Of a stretch of DNA of 16,137 nucleotides, positions 7,924-14,885 are shown one piece after another. Within the stretch, counting starts at the first letter, position 1, and each line of letters opens with the position of its first letter. A program made the position numbers and the translations under genes. The notes under the pieces are model-generated. The model worked only from the letters and a program-made list of their open reading frames with translations, was not told where the DNA came from and did not search any database. Source of the DNA: Micavibrio sp. UBA1672 (GTDB taxonomy: Bacteria; Pseudomonadota; Alphaproteobacteria; Micavibrionales; Micavibrionaceae); the NCBI GenBank assembly GCA_002320665.1, contig DCKO01000057.1:1-16137 (forward strand). Direction: 5' to 3'.

Positions 7924-10046
7924 ATGGCTTGTGATGATTTTTTAGCAGAGGTGATCATTGTGGCGATAACTTCAAATCCCATTTGATCAAGGGCATTCAG
8001 GCAGAAATATACAAGCTTTACAGGGGTTTTCATGTATTTAACGCATAAAATGGTTTTGCTGCATTTGGACAGGATTTCTATGTCGGATATAAATTCTGCA
8101 TTTGGTGGGTTTACAAGAATAATATCATAATGGGCAATCAAATCTTTGTGCAGGGCATTCCATGCCTGTGTTTGACGGATAACGTTCAAGTCTCTGGACC
8201 TGCCGTAACTAATAAAATCAAAGGAATAGTCTTCCCTTGATTTTGGCATGTTCTCGAGCTTGACTTTCTTTTGCATCAAATCAGTCAAGCCCGGTTCATC
8301 GGCATTGCCAAGGGCGCGTGTGAGGGTTTCATCGCGCATATCAAAATCGATCAGGCAGACTTTGATATCTTCGAGGGCCATTTGCTGTGCCAGACAGGTT
8401 AGCATATGGCGGCGCTCATCACCGCGTGAGAGGGACATGAAATTGAAGATTTTCTTTTGACTGTCTTTTTCAAGATAGTTTTTCAGGTACGACGATACCT
8501 CGCGTATGGATTCCATATATGGTGATAATTGGCGGTCCTGCGGGTATCTGAGAACTTTTTCTACGGATGCAACGCCTCTGAGGTTTTGTTTTCTTAGGCG
8601 GGTCAGGTTTGGCAGGCCTGTGATGCCCTGTAGTTGCTTGCCGTTATAAATTCCGGTTTGCAGGAATTCGATGGCAATGGCCAGAGCTATGCCAAGTCCG
8701 AGACCTGCAATAATGCCCATGGCCAGTACAATTTTGGTTTTAGGGCTTTTGGGGTAGGCGGGGGTTACAGCTTCGGAGATGATTTTGGCGTAGGGTTCAT
8801 CCAAAGTATTGTCTTCTTGCTGGGCTTGAACCTCTTTCCAGCGCAAATTTAAAGTTTCCAGCAGGTCGCGGTTGGCTTTGGCTTCGCGTTCCAAGGCCTG
8901 GACCTCGATTGTATTGGATTTGTAGGCGTTATATTGCTCTTTAAGCTTTTCAAGCTGGCTCTCAATTTCGTTTACATTGCGCTCGGCGATTTTGTGAGAG
9001 CTGGATATGCTTTTTTTGATGCGGGCAATTTCTTTGCTGATTTCGCTTCTGATTTCACTGACGCGGGATTTGGCTGCCACCATTTCTGGGTGCTCTTCAC
9101 CATATTGTTTTTGCAGCGAGCGGTATTCATCTATGCTGACGGCTTGTCTTTCGCGCAACCTTTGAATGAGCGGTGAGGCCAGAACCGAGGGGATTGAGTC
9201 AATGGACTTAACGCCTTGGATTTCATCGAGATTTGATTGTGCTTTTGCGAGTTCTGCTCTGGCTGTGATCAGGGCATTGCTGAGCTGTGAGATATCTTGC
9301 TCGATCAGGTCGATGCCGCGGCTATCAATAATGCCGGCTTGCTTTTGGTATTCAACAATCTTTCTCTCGGCCTCGGCCACTTTCTCCTGTAATATCTTCA
9401 CGCGATCAGCCAGCCATGAATTGGCTTGTGAAATGGTTTGATCACCTTGAGAGATTTGGCGTGCGATATAGGTCTCGGCAATTTTATTGGTAACTTGCTC
9501 GGCAATCTCAGGGATATGAGAGGTGAAGCTAATCTCAATGGCACGGGATTTTTCAATCTGGGCAACTTCCAGATAGCGCAGTGAGTAATCAATCATTTTA
9601 TTGCGCGCGCTTTTCTTTTTCTCGTCCTCGCTGATTGTGGTGCTTTTGAATTCGGGCTTATCTTTCTTTTTATTGCCGAATTTCAGCAAAGCTTTGATTT
9701 TGTTTTCAGGGTTATAAACCGAAGCGGGGGCAGAGAATAAATTCAGTTTTTCCAGGACTTGTCCCATCAAATTACGGGAGGATAAAATCTGGATTTCCGA
9801 GGCCACGAAGGAGGGGTCAAGATCAACGCCCGATACAATCGCTTCGATCTGGAGGTTTTTCTTTTGTTGTTCCAGCATCAAAACGGCGGTGGCTTCGTAG
9901 AGTTTGGCCTCAGTTTTTATGTAGACGGCAGAAAGGCCGAATGCGATACACACACAAAGAAAGATAATCACTTTGCGCCTGACCAAGATACCGATGAGAT
10001 CGGCTAGGCTAATGGTTGAATAATCCTTCTTTTCGTCCTGTGGCAT
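7920..10046 (-). CDS. Wzc-like polysaccharide co-polymerase with degenerate BY-kinase domain
   Basis: This is a 708-residue inner-membrane PCP-2 protein that would control chain length and link the polymerase to the outer-membrane exporter. The order is: a Wzz-type N-terminus with membrane helix near 25-43, a long periplasmic coiled-coil region (about 210-410), the proline-rich PAYPKSPKTK (429-438) typical just before helix two, helix two at about 439-460, then a cytoplasmic CpsD/Wzc-like P-loop domain. That domain is damaged. Where Wzc has GxGKT the sequence reads SRGDERRHM (540-548), with no lysine. The Walker A' motif is kept in part (VCLIDFDMR, 563-571), while the Walker B-like YDIILVNPP (640-648) has N646 in place of aspartate. 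The C-terminal tail has no tyrosine cluster. I infer it does not autophosphorylate. It starts at the ATG 10046, 43 bp after the OPX gene, and overlaps the next gene by 4 bp. Confidence 0.9.
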   Translation of the reverse strand: MPQDEKKDYSTISLADLIGILVRRKVIIFLCVCIAFGLSAVYIKTEAKLYEATAVLMLEQQKKNLQIEAIVSGVDLDPSFVASEIQILSSRNLMGQVLEKLNLFSAPASVYNPENKIKALLKFGNKKKDKPEFKSTTISEDEKKKSARNKMIDYSLRYLEVAQIEKSRAIEISFTSHIPEIAEQVTNKIAETYIARQISQGDQTISQANSWLADRVKILQEKVAEAERKIVEYQKQAGIIDSRGIDLIEQDISQLSNALITARAELAKAQSNLDEIQGVKSIDSIPSVLASPLIQRLRERQAVSIDEYRSLQKQYGEEHPEMVAAKSRVSEIRSEISKEIARIKKSISSSHKIAERNVNEIESQLEKLKEQYNAYKSNTIEVQALEREAKANRDLLETLNLRWKEVQAQQEDNTLDEPYAKIISEAVTPAYPKSPKTKIVLAMGIIAGLGLGIALAIAIEFLQTGIYNGKQLQGITGLPNLTRLRKQNLRGVASVEKVLRYPQDRQLSPYMESIREVSSYLKNYLEKDSQKKIFNFMSLSRGDERRHMLTCLAQQMALEDIKVCLIDFDMRDETLTRALGNADEPGLTDLMQKKVKLENMPKSREDYSFDFISYGRSRDLNVIRQTQAWNALHKDLIAHYDIILVNPPNAEFISDIEILSKCSKTILCVKYMKTPVKLVYFCLNALDQMGFEVIATMITSAKKSSQAM

Positions 10047-10089
10047 AGGTGGTTTTTCCGTTTTTTACTTAAGTAGTCGAAGGGTGATT

Positions 10090-10674
10090 TTAGAACCAGC
10101 GGCGTTTGATTACAATCGTATCTCCCGGAGCTAGAATTTGTTTGTCATTTACAATTTTGGTTGTAATGCGGCTGTCAATCTGACGGGTCAGTTCGGCGCT
10201 GTTTTCTTGTGCGCGGTATGTATAACCGCCTGCTACGGCTACGGCTTTTTGTACGGTGATGCCGGGGATAAAGTCATATTTTCCCGGTGTACGCACTTCG
10301 CCAAGGATAAAAATATCGCGGTAATCAATAATCTCGACGCTGACTTTCGGGTCGACCAGATATTGCGGCGAGAGCTTATTGGTGATGAGTTCTTCGAGTT
10401 CCTTTGTCGTTAGGCCGGTAACTTTGGTTTCCTTGATAAGGGGAAATGAAATACTGCCCGATGATCCGACGGCAAATTCACCCGATAGGTCAGGGTGCCC
10501 AAAGACGATAAGGCTGATTTTATCGCCTGTGCCTAAAACATATTCGCCGATAGTGCTGCCTAGTGCGGCATTATCTGCAGGGGTTGGCATTGTTCCATGC
10601 GGCGTGGTCGAGGCGCAAGCTGCGAGCAGCAGAAGTGCAAATATCGGGGAAAGTATTTTTAGTTTTGTTCTCAT
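10090..10674 (-). CDS. short OPX polysaccharide export lipoprotein (Wza-like, Poly_export + SLBB)
   Basis: This 194-residue outer polysaccharide export protein forms, in its family, a periplasmic ring guiding polymer to the outer membrane. The N-terminus is a lipoprotein signal with lipobox LAAC (C20 to be lipidated). The Poly_export domain covers about 45-118 (YVLGTGDKISLIVFGHPDLSG; FPLI; LVDPKVSVEI), and one SLBB domain covers about 121-172 (IFILGEVRTPGKYDF, AVAVAGGYT), ending with LAPGDTIVIKRRWF. It is about half the length of E. coli Wza (379 residues): there is no second SLBB domain and no C-terminal amphipathic helix to span the outer membrane. A beta-barrel gene lies immediately upstream (5-bp gap), which suggests that the barrel provides the pore. 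The downstream neighbour is the co-polymerase. Confidence 0.92.
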   Translation of the reverse strand: MRTKLKILSPIFALLLLAACASTTPHGTMPTPADNAALGSTIGEYVLGTGDKISLIVFGHPDLSGEFAVGSSGSISFPLIKETKVTGLTTKELEELITNKLSPQYLVDPKVSVEIIDYRDIFILGEVRTPGKYDFIPGITVQKAVAVAGGYTYRAQENSAELTRQIDSRITTKIVNDKQILAPGDTIVIKRRWF

Positions 10675-10679
10675 AATTC

Positions 10680-11975
10680 TTATAATTTCAGCTTTAATGA
10701 TAATGTGTATATATTATTTTCAAAATTATTGCTACTTGAAGTTCCTACGTCTTCTCTTTGTTTTATATACTCATAATTGGCGTTTGCCCATAATTTTCTG
10801 TTTAGCTTATATGTTACGCCCATATCACCTGTAAAGCGTTTTAGCTCTCTTGTGCCTGAGCCTTCGTAATCTTTCAGGAGATAAGAGACACCCGGTTTGA
10901 CTAAAACATTGGGTAGAAGTTCATATGTGGCCTTCAGGGCATAATTATCATCGACACTGGCGGAGAAGTTGCTGAGTGTCGATTCTTCGATGGTTCTTTG
11001 GGTATTGGCATTCAGTGCCAGAAGCGTAGAAGGTTCCCAGACCAGATTGGCGTTATAGGTAAGGCCGTTAATATCATCAAAGCGGTTATCATCAAATTTC
11101 CGGTGATTATAGCCAGCTTGGAGTTTGGCGCTCAAAACACCTGAGAGACGAATATTCAGACCAAAACCTGTATCATAACTTTGGGATGAACGGCGGAAGC
11201 CATTATCATCAATGCTGCGTCTGTAACTGATGTCTTTATGCTCGACATAGCCGTAAGGGGCGAAGAGACGATCTTGTGATAAGCCCATATAGGTTGCGAA
11301 TGTGACTTCCCTGCGGTCTCTGTCTGAATTATCGACAAAGCCATTCGGGGTGGCGTTATCCTTAAATCTGTATTGTTCCAAAGCTGCACGAAAGACGCCG
11401 GAGAGTTGTTGGCCGTTAAAATCAAATCCGGTTACGGCTGTGGATGTTTTGACAATGGTTGGCTTAAGCACGTTATTTTCATCGGGAACGCCGCGTTTGA
11501 TATGGCTGCGTTCATATTTTAGTTTCAGGGGCACCGAAAAGTCACCGATAATATCCAGCCTGCCGGAGAAGGCTCCTTGTGCATCTGTGTAATTCTCGCC
11601 TGTAAAATCTTGGTGTTTGCCGTGTTCGATATAGGCGCTGGCCCCCAGGAAATGTCTGTTGAAGGTAGAGCTTAAAATGGCCTCGGGTCGAAAAATAAAA
11701 ACGCGGTCTGTTTGTCTGCCTGCGCTGGTCGAGAATATATTATCATTATATTCAATAGAATTATCTATGGAGGGCAGCAGGATAAAATTGGCAAATTGTA
11801 TGCCTTCACTATCATAGGATGGATTTGTGCGGGTTAGTACTGAGTGTTGTCTCTGGATTTCTTCTACTGTGGGGGGCTCTTTGGCATGCGCATAGCCAAT
11901 CACAGCGTTCATGGCTGTGAGGGTGCATAATGCCGCGGCTGCAATAGCCACAAAATAGGTGCTTTTGTGTGTCAA
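10680..11975 (-). CDS. outer-membrane beta-barrel protein (BBP2-type), likely EPS export pore
   Basis: This 431-residue secreted protein has a signal peptide (hydrophobic core about 8-27, cleavage likely after AHA, residue 31). Its mature part, IQFANFILLPSIDNSIEYNDNIF near 59-81, is the typical opening of putative beta-barrel porin 2 proteins found in EPS loci (PF10082-like). The rest alternates polar and hydrophobic residues with aromatic girdle positions (KLKYERSH, LFAPYGYVEHK, LSAKLQAGYNHRKF, LWANANYEYIKQRE) and ends in a last strand, IYTLSLKLKL. It sits directly before the short OPX gene, so it probably forms the outer-membrane channel. The start is odd: the frame opens after a stop at 12005-12003, and the only codon giving a full signal peptide is TTG at 11975, with no clear ribosome site. 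An ATG seven codons upstream lies in the other frame. The barrel call is firm; the pore role is inference. Confidence 0.8.
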   Translation of the reverse strand: MTHKSTYFVAIAAAALCTLTAMNAVIGYAHAKEPPTVEEIQRQHSVLTRTNPSYDSEGIQFANFILLPSIDNSIEYNDNIFSTSAGRQTDRVFIFRPEAILSSTFNRHFLGASAYIEHGKHQDFTGENYTDAQGAFSGRLDIIGDFSVPLKLKYERSHIKRGVPDENNVLKPTIVKTSTAVTGFDFNGQQLSGVFRAALEQYRFKDNATPNGFVDNSDRDRREVTFATYMGLSQDRLFAPYGYVEHKDISYRRSIDDNGFRRSSQSYDTGFGLNIRLSGVLSAKLQAGYNHRKFDDNRFDDINGLTYNANLVWEPSTLLALNANTQRTIEESTLSNFSASVDDNYALKATYELLPNVLVKPGVSYLLKDYEGSGTRELKRFTGDMGVTYKLNRKLWANANYEYIKQREDVGTSSSNNFENNIYTLSLKLKL

Positions 11976-12051
11976 AACAAAGCCCAGTGCTTCATACAGG
12001 TTTCAAAAAATTACGCAGAGAAAAAGTGTTATTAGAATTGTTTTGTTTATT

Positions 12052-12837
12052 CTATTCACTCATGCCGGATATGTCTATATCGCGATAAGTTACGCAGGAT
12101 ATTTTATGGTTTTTGTCCCAACTGGTTGGTTTGTAAATCCCAAATTTTAAAAAAGGATCTTGTTTATCGTTATAGATATTGGATCCCCTTAGTACAGGAA
12201 AGGTCCGGCCATTCATAGTGGTTTTTATTTTTCCGTCTTCCTTGTGAGATAAGGCCAGATCAAAAGCCAGTTTTATCCAGCCGGAGGCGGAGCTATCTTT
12301 GAAAACATTTTGACTTGTTATAGTGCTTCCAGCTTCGGCGCAATTATATCCTGTGGTTTTTGAAATTTCATAAGGGTCATAACGGTTAAATAACCGGATT
12401 GTATTATTGTGATATTCTAATGAAAAAGGTGGACAACGCCATTTTTCGCCTTGGTCAGGGAAAGAGTGGATTTGCATGATGCTAAACCATTTTTCCGGTT
12501 TTGAGGCGCTGTTTTCAATTAGAGTTTCATAGGATATTTTTTGCTCTTTGGGTGATCGCTTAAGACCTTTGATTGCCACTTCGCAGCGTTGCTGTTGCTG
12601 GGAGCGCTCAAGGCAAAATCTCATGGCTTTTTTGTCATTTAAAACTGGAAAATCAATAGATTTACCGGGGCATTCCAGAACTAACCTGTTTTTAGGCATA
12701 TTTAAAAATTTTGATATTTTTTCTGTAATTTCATCGGCTGATTTTTGTGCAAAGGAGGTGGACGGCCATGTAAGGCTGGCTAGGCTGGCCAAACCTAAAA
12801 AGCAATATAGGAATGCTTTTCGTTTGTTATGGGTCAT
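12052..12837 (-). CDS. secreted polysaccharide lyase-like protein (jelly-roll, PF14099-like)
   Basis: This is a 261-residue exported protein. The signal peptide has an NKRK n-region and a hydrophobic core, with cleavage likely after SFA (residue 30). The mature part follows the pattern of heparin-lyase-like jelly-roll polysaccharide lyases: AMRFCLER then QQRCEVAI (the R-x-E strand, 83-88), KWFSIMQIHSFPDQG (116-130, Q122 and H124) and CPPFSLEYHNNTIRL. Towards the end come SGWIKLAFDLALS (185-197), DGKIKTTMNGR (N209, G210) and FLKFGIYKP (229-237, K231 and Y235), then YRDIDISG. Six cysteines in the mature chain (C56, C75, C85, C135, C166, C248) may form disulphides. I recognise this from the pattern, not a search, and the catalytic residues are not certain. 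It heads the - strand export operon, so cutting or trimming the exported polymer is the natural role. The gap to the barrel gene is 76 bp. Confidence 0.6.
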   Translation of the reverse strand: MTHNKRKAFLYCFLGLASLASLTWPSTSFAQKSADEITEKISKFLNMPKNRLVLECPGKSIDFPVLNDKKAMRFCLERSQQQQRCEVAIKGLKRSPKEQKISYETLIENSASKPEKWFSIMQIHSFPDQGEKWRCPPFSLEYHNNTIRLFNRYDPYEISKTTGYNCAEAGSTITSQNVFKDSSASGWIKLAFDLALSHKEDGKIKTTMNGRTFPVLRGSNIYNDKQDPFLKFGIYKPTSWDKNHKISCVTYRDIDISGMSE

Positions 12838-12876
12838 GATTTTAGTGATAAAGCAATGCGTGTATTAAGCAAGAAA

Positions 12877-12882
12877 ATTATA
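12877..12882 (-). promoter_or_regulatory. candidate -10 box for the export operon
   Basis: On the - strand a perfect TATAAT lies 39 bases before the ATG of the lyase gene, in the AT-rich 116-bp gap between the divergent lyase and repeat-protein genes. No good TTGACA-like -35 box stands 16-18 bases upstream (the position holds AAATTT), so it would need an activator or be a weak or alternative promoter. Confidence 0.3.
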
Positions 12883-12922
12883 TTAGGCAATTGCATTTTA
12901 AATTTGTTTGGGCTAGAGACTC

Positions 12923-12948
12923 GAGGAAACGGAATCATGAACGGGTAA
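12923..12948 (+). promoter_or_regulatory. strong ribosome site followed by a three-codon mini-ORF
   Basis: GAGGAAA (12923-12929) stands seven bases before an ATG at 12937 that opens only ATG AAC GGG TAA (12937-12948). The signal-peptide ATG of the downstream repeat protein follows five bases later at 12954 and has no good site of its own at normal spacing. This could be a reinitiation leader, or a chance ATG between a distant ribosome site and the real start. Confidence 0.35.
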
Positions 12949-12953
12949 TCACT

Positions 12954-14360
12954 ATGAGTAAAAAAGTTAATACAGGCGCTGCGGCGTTTCTTGTTGGTGC
13001 AGCATTTACAGGTGTTGTAAGTGCGCAGGATAATATCCCGCCGGAATTGCAAAAATTGAGTGTTTCTCTGGATGAGGGGGCATGTAAAACCATTACGGTG
13101 TTGAATGGTGCAAATGATCCGGATGGAGATAATGCGGATATGCATCTGATAGATGCGCAGCAGCAAGATCCAATTCCTGTTACGGCGGTTGTAAATGCGG
13201 ATGATACACTTCAGCTCTGTGTGGGATATAACCAACTTGGTTCAACAAGTGTTTTATATACTGTAAGGGACGAACATGGCGGTGAGTCAACACAACGCAT
13301 TAATATTACGATTAATGAAGTTGCAGATGAGCCTGATCCGGAACCGGAAAATAACCAGAAGCCGATTTTACAAAAACATAATCTGACATTAAGAGAAAAT
13401 GAGTTTCTGTCTGATTATAACGTTATGTCAGGTGCTTATGATCCGGATGGTGATGATATATTTCTTGTAGGATATCAGGATTTGAGTATTGGTTCTGCTT
13501 CTATTAACCTCGATAATAATACGATTAATTTATGGGTTGATACGGGTGTTGTTCCTGATGGTGAAGAACAACTGAACTCTAGTTTTTTGTACAGTGTCAC
13601 AGATGAGCATGGTGCCGTTTCAACGCAGCGTGTAAATGTCACAATTTTGCCTGAAGATCTTTTTGCTGTAAATCACCCTCCTGTTTATGATGGTCAGAAG
13701 TTTAGTGCGACTATAATGGAAGGTGTGCCATATACAATGTGTTTTGATAGCGCATTGAGTGATCAGGATGCAGATGATTATATAATGATTTTTACTCCTG
13801 TTGTGCCTTTTGGGAGTGTGTATCCTTCCGGAGCGTGTCTTGAAATGACAGCATTTTCAGGATCATCTGTAACAACGTATCCAAAACAAAGTGGGCCGGG
13901 ACAATACCGTTTCTATGTTAGCGCCTATGATAACCATGAAGAGCCAGCAGTGGGGGGGCAAATTCCTGTGGATGTAACTATTATGCCAAGGCCGGTATTG
14001 CAGAATTTTAAGGCTATGTCTTTAAATGATGCAGGTTATTCTCCGGAAAGCCCGTCAGTATCGCTTGAAGTGAATGCTAATAATCAGATTGTTGTTTCAT
14101 TTGAGGAGCCTGTGCGTAATACTCTAGGTGGGTGTCTATCCGAAGAAGAACAAGTGACGATGTATATCTTTAATTATTATTCGGAGAATTTTATGGGTGA
14201 TTTGAACTATCCGCCTGATTCACCTTATTTATCATGTACTGATGTTCGGCAACATCCTTGTGATTCTGATGAACAGCTAAAAAGATGCTCTTTCTATCTG
14301 GATGCCGGGGAGGACCCTGAATATTTGGAAATGATATATCCTGTTGTATCTGGCCCCTAA
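12954..14360 (+). CDS. secreted cadherin/Ig-like repeat protein with unrecognised C-terminal domain
   Basis: This is a 468-residue exported protein from the ATG at 12954, where a classical signal peptide begins (KK, hydrophobic 8-22, cleavage after VSA, residue 24). A TTG start at 12891 would put 21 polar residues in front and spoil it. Three tandem domains resemble bacterial cadherin-like/Big_9 modules: about 27-122 and 136-232 (each with a DPDGD calcium-type motif at 55-59 and 163-167, and a (V/T).DEHG..STQR.N.TI final strand), then a divergent one at about 240-344 (SDQDADDY). A DEPDPEPENN linker separates the first two. Residues 346-468 match nothing I know and carry cysteines C394, C428, C436 and C445. 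There are no RTX repeats, sorting motif or membrane anchor. It may be a surface or matrix protein that binds the polysaccharide; that is inference from the position beside the export operon. Confidence 0.75.
   Translation: MSKKVNTGAAAFLVGAAFTGVVSAQDNIPPELQKLSVSLDEGACKTITVLNGANDPDGDNADMHLIDAQQQDPIPVTAVVNADDTLQLCVGYNQLGSTSVLYTVRDEHGGESTQRINITINEVADEPDPEPENNQKPILQKHNLTLRENEFLSDYNVMSGAYDPDGDDIFLVGYQDLSIGSASINLDNNTINLWVDTGVVPDGEEQLNSSFLYSVTDEHGAVSTQRVNVTILPEDLFAVNHPPVYDGQKFSATIMEGVPYTMCFDSALSDQDADDYIMIFTPVVPFGSVYPSGACLEMTAFSGSSVTTYPKQSGPGQYRFYVSAYDNHEEPAVGGQIPVDVTIMPRPVLQNFKAMSLNDAGYSPESPSVSLEVNANNQIVVSFEEPVRNTLGGCLSEEEQVTMYIFNYYSENFMGDLNYPPDSPYLSCTDVRQHPCDSDEQLKRCSFYLDAGEDPEYLEMIYPVVSGP
13032..13649 (+). 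repeat. tandem protein-domain repeat within the secreted repeat protein
   Basis: Two modules of about 96 residues (13032-13319 and 13359-13649) share the order DPDGD ... Y(T/S)V.DEHG..STQR.N.TI, with the closing motif at 13257-13313 and 13590-13646. The match is clear in protein and still visible in DNA. A third, weaker copy follows to about 13985. Confidence 0.65.
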
Positions 14361-14375
14361 TCAGGGTGATTTATA

Positions 14376-14885
14376 TTAGCTGTATTTCTCGATGGCGACT
14401 TTGACCATTTTCTTGAGTTCTTCGGCTGCTGGGCCGCCGTCTTCCTTGAGATCCTGTTTATGAACCACAGTCATGGCGTCGATGTGGGCCTGAATGATGA
14501 TGCGTTGGTTTTTCAAGTTTGGCTCGGTTTTTTCAATATAATCACGTAAAGATTCAGCAAAATAGGCGCAGAGAGAATAACCGCATAAAGAGGCTATATC
14601 CTTGATTTCATGTGAGAAAGTGAAAATTTCCTTGCCGAGTTCTGTGCGTTCTTCTGATACGGGCATATCGCGCATCTTGACCCAGCGCTTATTAAGTTCC
14701 TCCAGATTGGCGCCGATTGAATCCAAACAATGCTCGCAGAGCTTATCGATCATTTTATCGGCTTTTTCAATGCTTTCAGGATCAATTTCACCGTCTTCGG
14801 GGCTAGGGTGATTAAAGCCGATTTTCTGGATCAGGTAATTCTTGATTTTAAACAAGATAACTTGGTGTGGTTTGGTCTCGCTCAT
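14376..14885 (-). CDS. HPt-like phosphotransfer protein, partner of the adjacent receiver
   Basis: This is a 169-residue soluble, mostly helical protein. The segment EIFTFSHEIKDIASLCGYSL (86-105) followed by AYFAESLRDYIE resembles histidine-phosphotransfer helices, where HxxKG carries the phosphorylated histidine. Here it reads H92-E-I-K95-D96, so the usual glycine is replaced, while the following G102Y and the leucine-rich helix are kept. The N-terminal 85 residues are helical and acidic and I do not recognise them. The start ATG at 14885 overlaps the TGA of the response-regulator gene (ATGA, 14882-14885), so the two are translationally coupled and probably interact. No sensor kinase lies in the window. 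Assignment as HPt rests on the motif and on the neighbour; a scaffold or regulator without phosphotransfer is possible. Confidence 0.5.
   Translation of the reverse strand: MSETKPHQVILFKIKNYLIQKIGFNHPSPEDGEIDPESIEKADKMIDKLCEHCLDSIGANLEELNKRWVKMRDMPVSEERTELGKEIFTFSHEIKDIASLCGYSLCAYFAESLRDYIEKTEPNLKNQRIIIQAHIDAMTVVHKQDLKEDGGPAAEELKKMVKVAIEKYS

Noticed and set aside
10379..10834. 151-codon open frame on the + strand across the OPX and barrel genes
   Set aside because: It spans two well-supported genes on the opposite strand and has no family features; its hydrophobic stretch is antisense to the OPX signal-peptide region.
12834..13235. 133-codon open frame on the - strand across the divergent gap and repeat protein
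   Set aside because: It overlaps the control region and the signal-peptide end of the repeat protein, with no motif; treated as a shadow.
14346..14375. Possible bidirectional terminator between the repeat protein and HPt-like gene
   Set aside because: CCCT-AATC-AGGG gives only a 4-bp stem and is not followed by a T run on either strand.
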